From: an uncultured Desulfobacterales bacterium
GTDB taxonomy: Bacteria; Desulfobacterota; Desulfobacteria; Desulfobacterales; JAFDCJ01
Direction: 5' to 3'
DNA length: 12,750 bases
Assembly: GCA_945787595.1 (NCBI GenBank)
Contig: CALZJV010000212.1
Coordinates: 1 to 12,750 of the forward strand
A model generated the notes under the pieces. It saw only the letters and a program-made list of their open reading frames with translations, did no database searches and was not told the origin of the DNA. Shown in pieces: positions 6,975-12,750 of this stretch. The position numbers were made by a program, and so were the translations under genes. Position 1 is the first letter of the stretch. Every line of letters starts with the position of its first letter.

Positions 6975-8543
6975 CTAGTAATCTTCTCTGACCAGCATAA
7001 GTTCCACACGCGGCATTCGGTACATCCAGGCTCGTTTGGCTTCTCCGGACCTTCGGGGAAGTGGTCGGGTACCACCATGGCCTACCGCTCGAAGCCGATT
7101 GGGGTCCACATTATAGACCACTTCCAGATAGCGAACCACGGCATCAGCCCGCTCCTCGGAAAGCCTTAAGTTCTCCTGCTTGTCTCCCCGGGTTCCGGTG
7201 TGCCCATTGATGACGACCCTGAAGTTCGGATAATGCTGCAAGCGCTCTACGGCCTGGTCCACCACGTTTTTGCCCAAAAGATCCAGATCGGTGGCACCAT
7301 GCTGAAATACAATAGGTTCCACTTTCAAAGTCCCTACGGCTTTAAGCGCATCCCAGCCATCTTTGTCCAGAAAGCTGAAGCGAGCTTCCAGGGAGTTTAT
7401 GGCACCGGCAGCTTTGCTTCCGGCTCCGGGTACGGTAAATCCTGATATTCCTTTGGCAAACATTTCCTCTAAAAAACTGCTGTTGGTGAGCCGATAAGGA
7501 TCGCTGTCCGGGATCGGATCCGAGGCAAAATCGCCGGCGTTTTCCAGTATTTTGGCGGTTGCGCCAATGGTGTCCACCAACCCCTCATCCGCGTAACTGC
7601 CCGGGGGGGCAATACCGAACCAGTTTTCGCAATTTTCACTGAAGTTGGCCCATCTGACACCGTTGAGCATGGATTTCACTGCCTCTTTCGACAGGCCTGA
7701 ATGAGATTCAAGGTGGTTCAGCAAAAGGTCCGGGTTATCTCGATATTTTTTCAGGATGCGAAAGTAATGGTTCATGAGAAGCGTTACGACTTCGGGGTCT
7801 TTCTGCAAGATTTTGCGGCCGGCGATGAGGATATCCACAATGAGACGTTCGGTATCTTCGGTACCTAGAATTTTAATGATCCCATCATTGGCCAAGGCCC
7901 GGGATACGTCCGGCTCCCAACATACCGCCACATCGGCCTGTCCCGAAAGCAGCTTTTCCCGCGCCTTCTCCGAGCCCTCGGTCTCGATGCGCATTTTACC
8001 GGACGGCAAGAGCTCGGGCACGTTGAAATGGTCTGCCGCCGCCTTTGCCAGATGGTGGCTCGGGCTGTCCGGAGTAAAGGCGACTTTGACTTCCGTCATC
8101 CCTTTGAGGGCGTCCAGGCTGGACACCCGATCCTTTCTGGCCAGGATGGCGTCCCCACCCTTTGATTCGTCGATGACCATGACAATCGCCCCCGGGAAAT
8201 TGCGGGAGGCGCCATTGAGGATAAAGGAATCCACCGTGGCCACGGCAAAGTCGATGTCCCCGTCTTCCAGCCTTTCCATCCGGAGGGCGTAATTGGCGTT
8301 GTCATCCTCGCAGACCACAATGTAGCCGGCTTTTCGCATGACGCTCTTAAGCTCAGGCGAACAGAGGATAAAATAGCCGATCCAGTTGTCCACGGCGATA
8401 CGAATCTTCCCCTTGGTTTTGGTAGCATCGGTAGTGGCCTTTTGCTGGACTTCTTCGAAAACCGGCAAAAGCAACTTGACGCCCACGGCGCCGATGGTGA
8501 CAATCACGATGATCAGGACGGCGCCGATGATGGTTTTATTCAT
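6975..8543 (-). CDS. Membrane-anchored periplasmic binding protein fused to an OmpA domain
   Basis: A 522-residue envelope protein. Residues 4-28 form one hydrophobic helix without a clear signal-peptidase site, so the protein is likely held in the inner membrane with the rest outside. Residues about 44-330 resemble NMT1/TauA-type binding proteins: KIRIAVDNWIGY at the start, GDIDFAVATVDSFI, then VAFTPDSPSHHL and GQADVAVCWEPDVSRAL. Residues about 406-522 are an OmpA/Pal-like domain: FQHGATDL, VVINGHTGTRGDKQENLRLSEERA, and RAVGHGGTRPL. The peptidoglycan-contacting Asp of GHTD is Gly here (residue 450), while the LSxxRA Arg (465) is kept. AAGGAG lies 10 bases before the ATG. It starts 41 bases after the VWA gene. 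Its ligand is unknown; a tethered sensor or delivery protein is inferred. Confidence 0.85.
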   Translation of the reverse strand: MNKTIIGAVLIIVIVTIGAVGVKLLLPVFEEVQQKATTDATKTKGKIRIAVDNWIGYFILCSPELKSVMRKAGYIVVCEDDNANYALRMERLEDGDIDFAVATVDSFILNGASRNFPGAIVMVIDESKGGDAILARKDRVSSLDALKGMTEVKVAFTPDSPSHHLAKAAADHFNVPELLPSGKMRIETEGSEKAREKLLSGQADVAVCWEPDVSRALANDGIIKILGTEDTERLIVDILIAGRKILQKDPEVVTLLMNHYFRILKKYRDNPDLLLNHLESHSGLSKEAVKSMLNGVRWANFSENCENWFGIAPPGSYADEGLVDTIGATAKILENAGDFASDPIPDSDPYRLTNSSFLEEMFAKGISGFTVPGAGSKAAGAINSLEARFSFLDKDGWDALKAVGTLKVEPIVFQHGATDLDLLGKNVVDQAVERLQHYPNFRVVINGHTGTRGDKQENLRLSEERADAVVRYLEVVYNVDPNRLRAVGHGGTRPLPRRSGEAKRAWMYRMPRVELMLVREDY

Positions 8544-8584
8544 GGACCATAATCTCCTTCATCCACCGTATCGAACGCGATGCG

Positions 8585-9373
8585 CTAATTATTGAATTCC
8601 GTTTCATCAAAGGTCTCCGATTCGGCAAGAACCTCGCGCAAGCCTTTACTGAGTTCAGCCGGGTTGTCGGCAGCCTTGTAGATGGTCCGACCGGGCTGGT
8701 TCAGGGAGTGGTTTTGGCCGATGCAAAAGCCGATGCTGTAAATCGTGATGGGTGTCGAGGCCAATATGGTGTTTACATTTTGGGCCAGACGCTGCTCGTT
8801 GTTGGCAATGCCGTCCGTCACCACCACGATGGTGTATTCGCCGTATCCGAGCTGACGTCGAGCCTGCAGGGTAAAGGCCTTGTCGGCATAAGCCAAGGCA
8901 TTGGACAATGGTGTTTTACCGCCGGGTTCAATGTTTTGCACCGTTTGAATGAACCGGTCCCGCGACCCGGCCGACAGGGGCAACACTGAGGTCCGATCGG
9001 TGTGGAAGGCATAGAGCCCGAGATTGGCGTCTGACGGTACGGATTTTGACCATTCCACCACGGCCGCTTTGGCCGCATCAATTTTTCGCCGGCCGCCGGA
9101 ACATTCACTTTTTTTCATGCTGCCGGACCCGTCAAAGATCAGAATATAATTATTAGCCGTAAAATTGTCCGCCAGTTCCACCGCTGAATCATTGTCCTCA
9201 ATGAAGGGCCATTCTTTGACCGTTTCAGATTCGGCCGGCTGAGGCTGGAGTGTGGCTTGGGCTTTGGGTGCCGGTTGTGCCTTAGGGGCCGGAGGCGGAG
9301 GTTCCTCGCTGCAGCCCGCCCAGAAATAAAGTGCGGCGAAAACGATCAGGCAAAATGAAAATATTTTTTTCAT
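8585..9373 (-). CDS. von Willebrand factor A domain lipoprotein
   Basis: A 262-residue lipoprotein. MKKIFSFCLIVFAALYFWAG ends in a lipobox whose lipidated Cys is residue 21. Ser at the next position fits outer-membrane sorting. A Pro/Ala/Gln-rich linker (about 25-50) has the repeat PAPKAQ twice. The VWA domain spans roughly residues 74-255. Its metal-ion (MIDAS) site is intact: DGSGSM (81-86), Thr154 in GGKTPLSNAL, and Asp187 in VVVTDGI. Such domains bind partner proteins through a bound divalent metal. AAGGA lies 8 bases before the ATG. It lies between two binding-protein/OmpA fusions, so it may bind one of them or bring the complex together; this is inference. An unusual CSGG segment (Cys91) next to the MIDAS loop could make a disulfide with Cys217. 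Confidence 0.9.
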   Translation of the reverse strand: MKKIFSFCLIVFAALYFWAGCSEEPPPPAPKAQPAPKAQATLQPQPAESETVKEWPFIEDNDSAVELADNFTANNYILIFDGSGSMKKSECSGGRRKIDAAKAAVVEWSKSVPSDANLGLYAFHTDRTSVLPLSAGSRDRFIQTVQNIEPGGKTPLSNALAYADKAFTLQARRQLGYGEYTIVVVTDGIANNEQRLAQNVNTILASTPITIYSIGFCIGQNHSLNQPGRTIYKAADNPAELSKGLREVLAESETFDETEFNN

Positions 9374-9404
9374 AGCATGATTCCTTTATAGCCTGTCTGA
9401 AAAC

Positions 9405-9416
9405 GTGAGCCCTTAG
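9405..9416. repeat. 12-bp direct repeat, left copy (possible target-site duplication)
   Basis: GTGAGCCCTTAG is found here and again, identical, at 9583-9594, flanking the 166-bp palindromic element. A 12-bp perfect direct repeat at both edges is what a target duplication would leave. Confidence 0.6.
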
Positions 9417-9582
9417 GGTTTACGAAACAATAAGTTCACAATTTTAGGCGTTGAGGCGCCCGTCTGGCAAGGCGCGAAAACGCAGGAATATCTGGATATT
9501 CCGAGCTTTCGCAACGCAGCCAGGCGGTCGCAACGCAGCCAGGCGGGATGCATCGGCGTATAAAATGTGAAGTTATTATTGA
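9417..9582. mobile_element. MITE/REP-like palindromic element, non-coding
   Basis: A 166-base insert between the first binding-protein/OmpA gene and the VWA gene. It is flanked by identical 12-bp direct repeats. Near its ends are inverted copies of ATAAGTTCACA (9430-9440; the other end, 9566-9576, reads ATAACTTCACA on the opposite strand, one mismatch). At the centre, GGAATATC-TG-GATATTCC (9485-9502) forms a tight hairpin that extends outward through GCGAAA/TTTCGC and CTGGC/GCCAG segments. The whole unit could fold into one long stem. No open frame in it looks like a gene. It resembles non-autonomous elements moved by a transposase encoded elsewhere. In the mRNA it would form a hairpin after the first gene of the run, and so may lower expression downstream. 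Confidence 0.6.
9509..9546. repeat. 19-bp perfect tandem duplication inside the palindromic element
   Basis: TCGCAACGCAGCCAGGCGG occurs at 9509-9527 and again at 9528-9546 with no mismatch and no gap. Removing one copy would make the right arm match the left arm better in length, so this is probably a local slip duplication after insertion. Confidence 0.85.
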
Positions 9583-9594
9583 GTGAGCCCTTAG
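9583..9594. repeat. 12-bp direct repeat, right copy, includes the stop codon of the upstream gene
   Basis: Identical to 9405-9416. Read on the minus strand it begins CTAAGGG, where TAA (9593-9591) is the stop codon of the binding-protein/OmpA gene. The element thus inserted directly after the coding region without harming it. Confidence 0.6.
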
Positions 9595-11306
9595 TCCAAA
9601 GGTTCAAATGCTTCGTCCTCTGCCTCTATTTGGATGATCCGGAATACCACCCGCATGTTGCTCAGCCATTCTTCCTTGGTTTTGGGCGTCGGGTATTTGG
9701 GCTGGCCAATCCCGTGACCGATGACGGTAAACTGGCTTTCGTCCAGGGGAACACCGGAACCTTTCCCATATTTGATGATGCTGTTGCGAACCGCCAATGC
9801 CCTGCTCATGCTGAGATTTTTGGCAGCCTGCTTGGTTTGCTTCAGCACGACCTCGCTGGTACTTTTTTTCTTCAGCCGGTTGTATTTGTGGGGATCGCTG
9901 TGGCCCTCAACGGTGATCACAGCACCGCCGTAAGTGGCGGCAAGCTCAGCCACCCGCTGAAAACCATCTGCGTACATATCCTCGGAAAATTCTTTCTGGT
10001 TCGGTTGAAAATTGATTTCCAGGTTGAAGAGTTCGCCTTCGGTCAGGGTACCCATGGCCTGTTTTCTGGCCACGACCTGGGCGACGGTGTCTTTTTTAAA
10101 CCGGGGCGCCTCCACATCGTCAATCCCCGTGAGGCCGGCCCGCAGGATGTCGTAGTCCCATCTGGCCTGATCCAGTATTGTCTTTTTCGAAAGCATTCCC
10201 ACGCCAATGAAGGCGGATTGAATTTCGTCTGTCAGCCGTTCCATGTTCCGAGGCCACTTGGTATCACCAAAAAATTTTACATTCCCGGGAAAACCGCTAA
10301 ATTCGCAATCCCCATAGAGGGCCTGGGCATCGGCGGTGGCCTGGGCACTGTCCAAAAGAAGCTCGGCGGCCGCTCCCAGAGTAGCCTTAAACATGTCCAT
10401 TTGTCCCTCTTTGTTCCTGAACAGGTCCTTGAGCTGTTGTGTGGCCAGCAGCAGCCCGTGGACAAAATCTGCGATTTTCTTGCGGTTGGCCTGGAAATAG
10501 TCGCTTCTCACCGCATACACGTCGGAAATAATGCGGTTGGCGGTCTTGGTGGATATCATAATTTTAGCACCTTTGACCGATCCTTCGGCTCCTGTTCCCA
10601 CCGTGCCGTTGGAGGTGAGCATCAAGCCGTCCGGAATAATGACAAAGGCGGCATCGATGTTCGCCTCAAAAAGAGCCTCTGCCGGCGTGTCGTCCGTTCC
10701 TGTCAGATCCTTGGACCAGCGGATATTGACATCCTTCATGGACAGCCCGGCGTCTTTTAATATTTTGGCCAGGTAGTCGACGTGAGGTCCATACGCCTGA
10801 AGCGCGATGGTTTTCTCTTTGAGGTCCCGGGCCGTCTTGATGCCGGGTTTGACCACCAGGCAGTCCCCGCCGTTGCTCCATGTCAGTTGATAAATGATGA
10901 CAGGTTTTGTCCTGGGATCCTTTGACAGTACATCGGCCGCCATGTTGATCATGCCCATGGTGCCCCGTAAAAAAGCCGTATTCCCTTTCAGATAGGCACT
11001 GATCTGATTTTTAAAGTCATCCTCTCGGAAAAGCTTGATCTGCAGCCCTTTTTGAGCAAAGATGCTGTCGGCAGCAGTCACAGCCGAGTTGCCGTTGGCC
11101 AAAATGGTGGCAATATCGCCACCCCAGGTGATGACAGGAACCTGAAGATATTTTGCCTGCTTTACATCTTCAACTCCGGTGCGGATTTCTGATGAAAGCG
11201 GTGGTGACTGGACAAAATTGACCGCATATGCGGATCCGCCGGTAAATACGGCCAAAAAGATAACGGCCGCCCTTACGGATATGATTCTGAGCCGTTTAAC
11301 CCTCAT
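9591..11306 (-). CDS. Periplasmic binding protein fused to an OmpA domain, secreted form
   Basis: A 571-residue protein, first of the run. The ATG at 11306 is chosen over in-frame codons back to 11423 because AAGGAGG lies 5 bases before it and a classical signal peptide follows (MRVKRLRII, hydrophobic core, AYA-V cut near residue 28). Residues about 50-330 are a solute-binding domain: VPVITWGGDIATILANG, then an AFLRGTMGMINMAADVL stretch, GGDCLVVKPGIKTARDLKEKTIALQAYGPH, and ALFEANIDAAFVIIPDG. Residues about 426-571 are an OmpA-like domain: LEINFQPNQKEFSEDM, VEGHSD with Asp471, KNLSMSRA with Arg502, and FTVIGHGIGQPKYP. Both diaminopimelate-contacting residues are kept, but the segment between them is about 16 residues longer than usual. 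It should be a periplasmic receptor held to peptidoglycan. The ligand is unknown. Confidence 0.87.
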   Translation of the reverse strand: MRVKRLRIISVRAAVIFLAVFTGGSAYAVNFVQSPPLSSEIRTGVEDVKQAKYLQVPVITWGGDIATILANGNSAVTAADSIFAQKGLQIKLFREDDFKNQISAYLKGNTAFLRGTMGMINMAADVLSKDPRTKPVIIYQLTWSNGGDCLVVKPGIKTARDLKEKTIALQAYGPHVDYLAKILKDAGLSMKDVNIRWSKDLTGTDDTPAEALFEANIDAAFVIIPDGLMLTSNGTVGTGAEGSVKGAKIMISTKTANRIISDVYAVRSDYFQANRKKIADFVHGLLLATQQLKDLFRNKEGQMDMFKATLGAAAELLLDSAQATADAQALYGDCEFSGFPGNVKFFGDTKWPRNMERLTDEIQSAFIGVGMLSKKTILDQARWDYDILRAGLTGIDDVEAPRFKKDTVAQVVARKQAMGTLTEGELFNLEINFQPNQKEFSEDMYADGFQRVAELAATYGGAVITVEGHSDPHKYNRLKKKSTSEVVLKQTKQAAKNLSMSRALAVRNSIIKYGKGSGVPLDESQFTVIGHGIGQPKYPTPKTKEEWLSNMRVVFRIIQIEAEDEAFEPLD

Positions 11307-11410
11307 GAAATCCTCCTTTGTTATAAGTCCGTCCTTTTTCGTTGCACTGCCTGGGAGTCGCAAGAGCGGAGAAGTGTTGAAAACCCTGTGCGATAGGCGG
11401 ATCGAGTCTT

Positions 11411-11426
11411 GCAATGCTTGCATTGC
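11411..11426. promoter_or_regulatory. Perfect 16-bp palindrome in the leader of the nine-gene run
   Basis: GCAATGC-TT-GCATTGC has 7-bp arms and a 2-base centre. It lies about 105 bases before the ATG at 11306 and about 100 bases after the predicted transcription start. It could be a regulator site on DNA or a small hairpin in the leader RNA. No U-run follows it. Confidence 0.45.
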
Positions 11427-11468
11427 CCGAACATCGGAATCGCTCTTTCTCTAAATTTGTCCGATAAT

Positions 11469-11525
11469 CTTTGTTTAGAAATATTGAGTTTGCCGGGAAA
11501 CTTTGTCTGAGAAATATTGGGTTTG
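11469..11525. repeat. Two 24-25 bp direct repeats, 33-bp period, at the transcription start
   Basis: Copies lie at 11469-11492 and 11501-11525. They share the core AGAAATATTG and the flanking CTTTGT and GTTTG blocks, differing by two substitutions and a one-base indel. On the minus strand each starts with CAAAC, and the starts (11525, 11492) are 33 bp apart, about three helical turns. A degenerate third copy may begin at 11459. They cover about +1 to +58 relative to the predicted start, a place where bound regulator would block transcription. Confidence 0.6.
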
Positions 11526-11532
11526 AGGCTGG

Positions 11533-11561
11533 ATTATAGAAAATCAGTGCTTATCTGTCAA
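11533..11561 (-). promoter_or_regulatory. Consensus sigma70 promoter of the nine-gene run
   Basis: On the minus strand, TTGACA (11561-11556) and TATAAT (11538-11533) both match the consensus at all six positions, with the ideal 17-base spacer. Transcription should begin near 11526 and give a leader of about 220 bases before the ATG at 11306. A perfect-consensus promoter with repeats directly after it points to a gene set that is strong when free and is held down by a repressor; the repression is inference. Confidence 0.8.
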
Positions 11562-11577
11562 ATTAAAAGGGTCTTCA

Positions 11578-11636
11578 CGGGTTCAAAGGTTCAGAGGTTG
11601 GGGTTCGCGGGTTCAGGGTTCATAGGTTCAGCGGTT
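11578..11636. repeat. Degenerate GGTTCA-type simple repeat
   Basis: About eight imperfect units of the form GGTTCA plus one or two bases occur in a row (GGTTCAAA, GGTTCAGA, GGTTGGG and so on). It lies between the M24 gene and the promoter of the nine-gene run. It encodes nothing visible. The remaining bases up to the M24 stop (11637-11721) hold only small imperfect inverted repeats such as CACCA..TGGTG (11659-11678). Confidence 0.65.
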
Positions 11637-11721
11637 TGCCGGGTCCCGTCAAATCTGCACCATATGGAAATCTGGTGATGGCCGAATTTAGAACCAACCC
11701 CGAAAATTGACAATTGAGGAC

Positions 11722-12750
11722 CTATAGAATTCGCAGGTTTTTCGGGTACGGCGTTAAATATTCAAAGCCGTCGTCAGTGACAACGACGGAATCACCCACC
11801 CGCGCGCCGAATTCCCCTTCAATGGTTATACCGCCGTCCACCGCAAAGGTCATACCGGCTTGCAGAACTGTTTGGTCGCCGTCTTTAAACTCGGGACGCT
11901 CCAGGTAGGAATATCCCACGCCGCGGCCGGTACGATAGCAGATGCCAAAACCTTCAGATTGATACACTTCCAGCGAGGCATAATGGACATCTTGGGCGCT
12001 GACTCCCGGCCGGATCGTCTCCAAAGCAGCAGCCTGGGCCTTGAGGGCGATTTCATAGATTCGGGCATGTTCGTCGGATACGCTTCCGACGAAGTATTCG
12101 CGGTCAAATCCCAGTTTAATTTGTTTAAATAGGGTGAAGGGACAAAAGCACATGTAGACCGGATCTCCTTGATTGATCCGGCGTAGCGTCGGTCGGCGAT
12201 GCACCATCGCAAGATCAGGGCCGGACTGAAAAATTTGAAGATTGTGAATCATCGGTGAGTATAATCTATCAGCTTTTCGTTTAGCGAGAAACTCTGCTGC
12301 TTTGCGTGTTCCGGCGGCAGTCGCTGCTAAGGATATTTCATACTCCGGCACTCCTTCAGCGATTGTTCGGACCGCCGCTTCACACATGGCAACCGCTACC
12401 TTCCCGGCCTGGCGCATGGCGTCAATTTCTTCGGGACTTTTGATCATGCGCATCGCCGACGAGATATTCGAGATATCCGTTATGGCAGAACCGGAGAATT
12501 TATGCCTTAAGTAGGAAAAGACCGCCGGGTGGGTATTAAACGGCTCGGCACCGGCCCTGAAACGACTTGCACCATCAATGACATTGTCAAGAAGGGTCCG
12601 CCACTCACCCCCGATACCGTCGGTCCATTCTCTGATATCTTCAATCCAGGTCATATTGGCTGCCATTTCGGCCTCCAATCCGGGGGTGATGAGCGTGGGT
12701 CTGCCTGTCACGGGGATTACCAGAATTGTTGGCCGGCCGAAATCCATTCC
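11722..12750 (-). CDS. Creatinase-like M24 family protein, N-terminus outside window
   Basis: The last 342 codons of a gene that starts beyond base 12750; the frame is open to the edge. It has the creatinase/aminopeptidase P layout: the tail of the N-terminal domain (about 1-95), a linker MRMIKSPEEIDAMRQAG, then the pita-bread domain. The metal site is not kept: the GHG His is Arg (residue 275 from the first Met, at 12747), the first Asp is Cys200, and the last Glu is Gly318. Like creatinase, it is therefore probably not a metallopeptidase. FQSG-x6-H aligns with the catalytic-His block of Pseudomonas creatinase, and His183 is kept. The two Glu that hold the guanidino group appear as Asp215 and Asp304. 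A C-N hydrolase of a related compound is possible. The gene lies before the nine-gene promoter and is probably separate from it. Confidence 0.8.
   Translation of the reverse strand, partial: GMDFGRPTILVIPVTGRPTLITPGLEAEMAANMTWIEDIREWTDGIGGEWRTLLDNVIDGASRFRAGAEPFNTHPAVFSYLRHKFSGSAITDISNISSAMRMIKSPEEIDAMRQAGKVAVAMCEAAVRTIAEGVPEYEISLAATAAGTRKAAEFLAKRKADRLYSPMIHNLQIFQSGPDLAMVHRRPTLRRINQGDPVYMCFCPFTLFKQIKLGFDREYFVGSVSDEHARIYEIALKAQAAALETIRPGVSAQDVHYASLEVYQSEGFGICYRTGRGVGYSYLERPEFKDGDQTVLQAGMTFAVDGGITIEGEFGARVGDSVVVTDDGFEYLTPYPKNLRIL

Noticed and set aside
6773..6991. A 72-codon plus-strand frame with a hydrophobic, signal-like start in the gap before the XpaC-like gene
   Set aside because: It begins with GTG, has no Shine-Dalgarno site, runs into the end of the binding-protein/OmpA gene on the other strand and lies over the promoter-like inverted repeats. 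The hydrophobic look comes from AT-rich DNA.
11307..11423. Start of the 571-residue protein at an upstream in-frame ATG (11423)
   Set aside because: The extra 39 residues would put a non-hydrophobic stretch before a clear signal peptide, and the strong AAGGAGG site is placed for the ATG at 11306.

Overview
The window looks like a piece of a Gram-negative chromosome. It encodes Sec-exported solute-binding proteins, an outer-membrane-type lipoprotein and OmpA-type peptidoglycan-binding domains. The moderate GC content, the repeat types (a small palindromic mobile element, a GTTGGGT..ACCCAAC palindrome, GGTTCA-rich simple repeats) and the gene mix suggest a sulfate-reducing deltaproteobacterium (Desulfobacterota, Desulfobacterales-like). 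That taxonomic guess is inference only. No RNA genes, CRISPR array, phage or transposase genes were seen.

Layout. At 1-279 (+) is the C-terminal end of an M20 dipeptidase-like metallohydrolase. From 11306 down to 471, nine genes all read on the minus strand. In transcription order they are: a periplasmic-binding-protein/OmpA fusion (11306-9591), a von Willebrand A lipoprotein (9373-8585), a second, membrane-anchored binding-protein/OmpA fusion (8543-6975), an XpaC-like two-helix membrane protein (6711-5851), a TelA-family protein (5761-4541), a classical ABC substrate-binding protein resembling the TIGR03427 'urea carboxylase region' family (4408-3362), its permease (3286-2456), its ATPase (2394-1510) and a COG1244-like radical SAM protein (1484-471). 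At 11722-12750 (-), before this run, lies a creatinase-like M24 protein cut by the window edge.

Regulation seen in the DNA. The nine-gene run is preceded by a consensus sigma70 promoter (TTGACA, 17 bp, TATAAT; 11561-11533) and a leader of about 220 nt. The leader carries two 24-25 bp direct repeats spaced 33 bp apart and a 16-bp palindrome. A weaker internal promoter candidate overlaid by two inverted repeats lies before the XpaC/TelA pair. A stem-loop touches the ribosome-binding site of the permease gene. A 166-bp palindromic MITE-like element, flanked by a 12-bp direct repeat that includes the stop codon of the first gene, separates genes one and two.

How the genes may work together (inference). 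The ABC transporter genes form a complete importer. The upstream genes look like an envelope-spanning sensing or stress module: two ligand-binding domains joined to peptidoglycan-binding domains, an adhesive VWA lipoprotein and a TelA/XpaC pair of the kind linked to tellurite and toxic-anion resistance. The same-direction layout suggests that a small molecule is sensed in the periplasm, imported and perhaps modified by the radical SAM enzyme. The ligand is unknown. The TIGR03427 resemblance and the creatinase-like neighbour make urea or guanidino compounds a testable but weak guess.
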